A DNA stretch of 64,000 nt from Branchiostoma floridae (lineage: Eukaryota > Chordata > Leptocardii > Amphioxiformes > Branchiostomatidae): positions 12,669,075-12,733,074 of the forward strand of contig NC_049980.1 of NCBI RefSeq assembly GCF_000003815.2. The letters run 5' to 3'. A program made the position numbers and the translations under genes. Shown here piece by piece: positions 61,421 through 64,000 of this stretch; position 1 is the stretch's first letter, and each line of letters opens with the position of its first letter. The notes below the pieces were generated by a model, which searched no databases, was not told where the DNA came from, and saw nothing but the letters and a program-made list of their open reading frames with translations.

Positions 61421-61970
61421 CCGGTGTTTCCTTCAGGCGGCCTTTGTAATTGTAACACCCATATAGCTTACATCTTGGCTGACAGACGAAGTAAAGTAAA
61501 TTTGTTCTGTTGGGTTTGTTTTCAGTACAGGATCTTCCAAGAATTGCTTGTTTTTTCACGGGCCCCTTTCCCTTCCTAATCAGTTATTTATTTTACTTCT
61601 TAACATAAATTATTTCCATCTATGCAGTCCCCCGTTAATGCGTCAAATAACCTATTGCCAAGCATACACAAATCTTTCATACCCGCCTAATACTAGTACT
61701 ACAGTATATCAGTTCGCCCGTTAAGCTCTCCACTGATCTTGACGAAAACAACTAGACGGTGTTCAGGTGTGGCCTACTCCTTGGTACCGCCACATCCGAT
61801 CGCTGTCACTGTCCGTACGTGGACACGTGAAGATGCTACACGTCAAACACCTAATGTGACAAGCTGAACATTGTCCTTGTATTCAGCGTTTCCATAATGC
61901 CCACTCTATCCTTTGCGTGCTGTTTATTCAGGCCTTAAGTCCCCGTGACGTATTGTTTCTTTGTCTCTAC

Positions 61971-62979
61971 CTGGTGCAGTCTGTGTAGTATCAATGGCCG
62001 GTCTGTGCCCCGTACCAGCTCGATCACGTTCCAATAGGCTGATAGCCCCAATGTGAAACACAGGTGATACGGGCTGAACAAATTCAGCACCAGGTTCGCG
62101 TCACAAATGCGGGAAATATAACTGTTGTGCAAATGTTCATATCATTCTAATTAGTATACAATCATATCTAAGGGTGAAAAGCCACATTGAATTCCAGTCA
62201 AAATGTTGATTTAAGTAAATTCATGTTGTGTCCTACAAGGGATAAGCATATACTGTACATTTTGTGCATCAATACAAGAAAATGTGCTTTGATAAAATAT
62301 TTTTCTTTTTCTTTTGCTTGTGATCAACATGGACCGTACAATCAATGATTTCCACACTCCAGACACAGTGTGTGAAATCGGGTTATGAAATCATTTAACA
62401 GCAATCGTTCTCTAGATGAGAAATATATACATATTTATGGTCTATGGCTACAAAACAAACGATTCATTTTACCGCGCCCGGTGTCATTTGGGTCGGTGTA
62501 GAATATCGTATTTCTCGGTACCTGGTTTCCTTTGCCGCAAACATGGCGGAGATTTAACTTCAACCCACGCTACCGGGGAGGAACGCCAGCCTTGCCGTGA
62601 AGTTGAGAGGTAAGAAATACCATACATCTACGCATAGACGTCACTGTGTTGAAGAAAACGCGGAAAATCCCAGGTATGCCGTCGCTATATTACACGGAAG
62701 GTGTGCAGTGTACGTAGCGTCACGCTACGTGTGATTGGACCAAGCAGCGATCTGCGTACCTTAGAAAATTTCCTTCCTTGTTTCGGGTTTGACATTACAT
62801 GTTCCACCTTGGACGTCACACGAGCGGAAAATTTGTTATAGACATATAGTTGTATTGAATACCTTCTTGTGTCTGCACCTCATCAAGTAGAGCTATTTTA
62901 TGGGTTATAATTTGTATGCATGTTACCTTGGAAACTGATTTCGAAAGCGCACTAAAAATGGCGGGCTCCAAGCTTCCAT
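61971..62979 (-). CDS. Unrecognised gene, candidate first two coding exons
   Basis: I do not recognise this protein. Exon 62979-62927 begins ATGGAAGCTTGG and encodes MEAWSPPFLVRFRNQFP, with a donor AG|GTAACA. Exon 62121-61971 has acceptor AACAG| and donor CAG|GTAGAG. The two join in phase (AG+T) into 68 codons without a stop. The second exon contains NLVLNLFSPYHLCFTLGL then YWNVIELVRG, and ends LILHRLHQ. It has a hydrophobic stretch that may be a membrane segment or a buried helix. The next exon should start in phase 0 and was not found between here and HINT3-B at 60138. The gene may therefore be nested around HINT3-B, or the call may be wrong. Composition, splice sites and phase agree, but no family match is available. 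Confidence 0.4.
62540..62609 (+). other. Possible non-coding first exon of a + strand gene running off the window
   Basis: A YY1-like AACATGGCGGAGA (about 62540-62552) is followed by a strong donor GAGAG|GTAAGA at 62609/62610 in GC-richer sequence. YY1 sites often lie just downstream of a transcription start. It is antisense to the intron of the candidate - strand gene. Speculative. Confidence 0.25.
62706..62770. promoter_or_regulatory. Promoter-like segment with a 19-bp palindrome and CCAAT box
   Basis: ACGTAGCGTCACGCTACGT (starting about 62711) has perfect 9-bp arms around one central base. An ATTGG follows within about 10 nt. The surrounding 62.5-63.0 kb is richer in CpG than the window average. 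Confidence 0.35.
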
Positions 62980-63009
62980 AAGCAACTGGTGTGATGTGTG
63001 ACATTCACC

Positions 63010-64000
63010 TGGCGGTTTTACTCACAGGCAGACTAAGTCAATTTCACGATCTATAAAAAGAAATGGTTGAGGAAATAGATTGTGTATGGTGCCTCCTAGA
63101 AGCCGGGTTTTCTTCGGGGAGGGGATGAGGGTAGATTACAATGCGTAGCTTGTAGAAGGAAGAGAATATGGGTGACTTTATGACGCAGTCTTAGCAACAG
63201 GCTTACCATATGGTTACAGACTGTGCACACGCACTAAGCCTGGTAAGACTACACTATAGGACCATAACTGCCTCAGGGCAGAGATGAACTTTCCTCCCCC
63301 CATGCCGCAACACATGTTAAAACAAAATTAAACTGCTCTTTTCCCCACCTTGGCAGTAACAGATTTTCACTAAGTAAAAGAGGCTGAAAACTGCCATGTT
63401 CATAATCTTTAGGATCTAGAATCAGCCATAGGAACCAGCGTGTTCCTTTCTACCCCCGGTATGTTGATCAACATGTATAAGCGGAAAGTCGCTTCCCGTT
63501 TCTAAAATCGTGATGTTTACAGTCAAGTGTGCTTGAACTCACCTGAGCATGTCCTGAAATGCAAGGTGGGCTTCTCTTTCATGTTTTCAACTGTCCACGC
63601 TATAAACTTTATTCCCTTGACTTGGTAGACAACACACAGCTAGGCATGAATATCAAAAGTAACTTGAATGAGAAAAGACTACATAAACACAAGGACGTTA
63701 TCTCATATAATGTCCTTGATAAACACCGTTGCAGTTGTGTTTCTTGTATTCATGATCACTCATCGTTTCTTGTTTGTTTGCCATGGTATTACTGATGTAA
63801 GAATTTTCATAATGTTGGTTACAGAACTACATCATTTAGTCAAAGTGTAAAAAAAACAAGGGCAATAAAAGAGACAAAGTAAGGTGGTACCAATATTTGA
63901 CGTGCTCTGTTCCAAACGATAGTTGTACAAAACGCGTAAGCAGCCGTAAATTAATTTTAATCAGTTAATACGGAACTATTATCGAAATGAAAGAAAACAC
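63010..64000. other. No gene recognised at the right edge
   Basis: AT-rich sequence with no identifiable exon, repeat end or RNA gene. The two + strand frames here (from 63559 and 63668) overlap each other and carry no domain. Confidence 0.45.

Noticed and set aside
62416..62613. 65-codon + strand frame ending at a strong splice donor
   Set aside because: The donor looks real but the peptide resembles nothing, and its start lies in AT-rich intronic sequence. I kept only the 3' part as a possible non-coding exon.
1..64000. CRISPR arrays, operons, ribosome binding sites, tRNA or rRNA genes
   Set aside because: The window is eukaryotic with spliced genes, the tandem arrays lack spacers, and I found no convincing tRNA or rRNA signature.

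Overview
This is a 64 kb window of animal nuclear DNA with multi-exon genes, GT-AG introns of 0.1-5 kb and many short non-autonomous transposons. The gene pair it carries points to a chordate. A stathmin gene (- strand) and the telomere helicase RTEL1 (+ strand) lie head to head, as human STMN3 and RTEL1 do on 20q13.33. Single-copy-looking genes, compact introns, abundant ACATGT/TACATGTA words and dense MITEs suggest a lancelet (Branchiostoma-like), but this is inferred without a database search.

Layout. (1) 1-10.5 kb, - strand: a neuronal-type stathmin with six coding exons (176 aa), possibly with a non-coding first exon near 14.5 kb. (2) 14.5-15.3 kb: the presumed shared promoter. (3) 15.28-49.48 kb, + strand: RTEL1, reconstructed as 33 coding exons giving an uninterrupted 1183-aa protein. 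It has Walker A, the four Fe-S cysteines, the DEAH box, motif VI and one harmonin-like domain. Its introns hold a 1.2 kb minisatellite, a second tandem repeat, hAT-like and TA-flanked MITEs and a LINE 3' fragment. (4) 50.3-55.0 kb and 57.7-60.1 kb, - strand: two tandem HINT3-like histidine-triad genes (140 and 163 aa) with the same five-exon structure. The first has Cys in place of the central catalytic His. (5) 61.97-62.98 kb, - strand: two phase-compatible exons that look like the 5' end of an unrecognised gene, next to promoter-like sequence. No gene was recognised in the last kilobase.

The genes do not form a pathway. Stathmin binds tubulin, RTEL1 unwinds T-loops, G-quadruplexes and D-loops, and HINT3-type enzymes hydrolyse nucleoside phosphoramidates or acyl-adenylates. 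The layout points to an ancient divergent STMN/RTEL1 neighbourhood, followed on the right by genes that are not RTEL1's vertebrate neighbours. Two runs of exactly 100 N (1253-1352 and 35155-35254) are assembly gaps inside introns.
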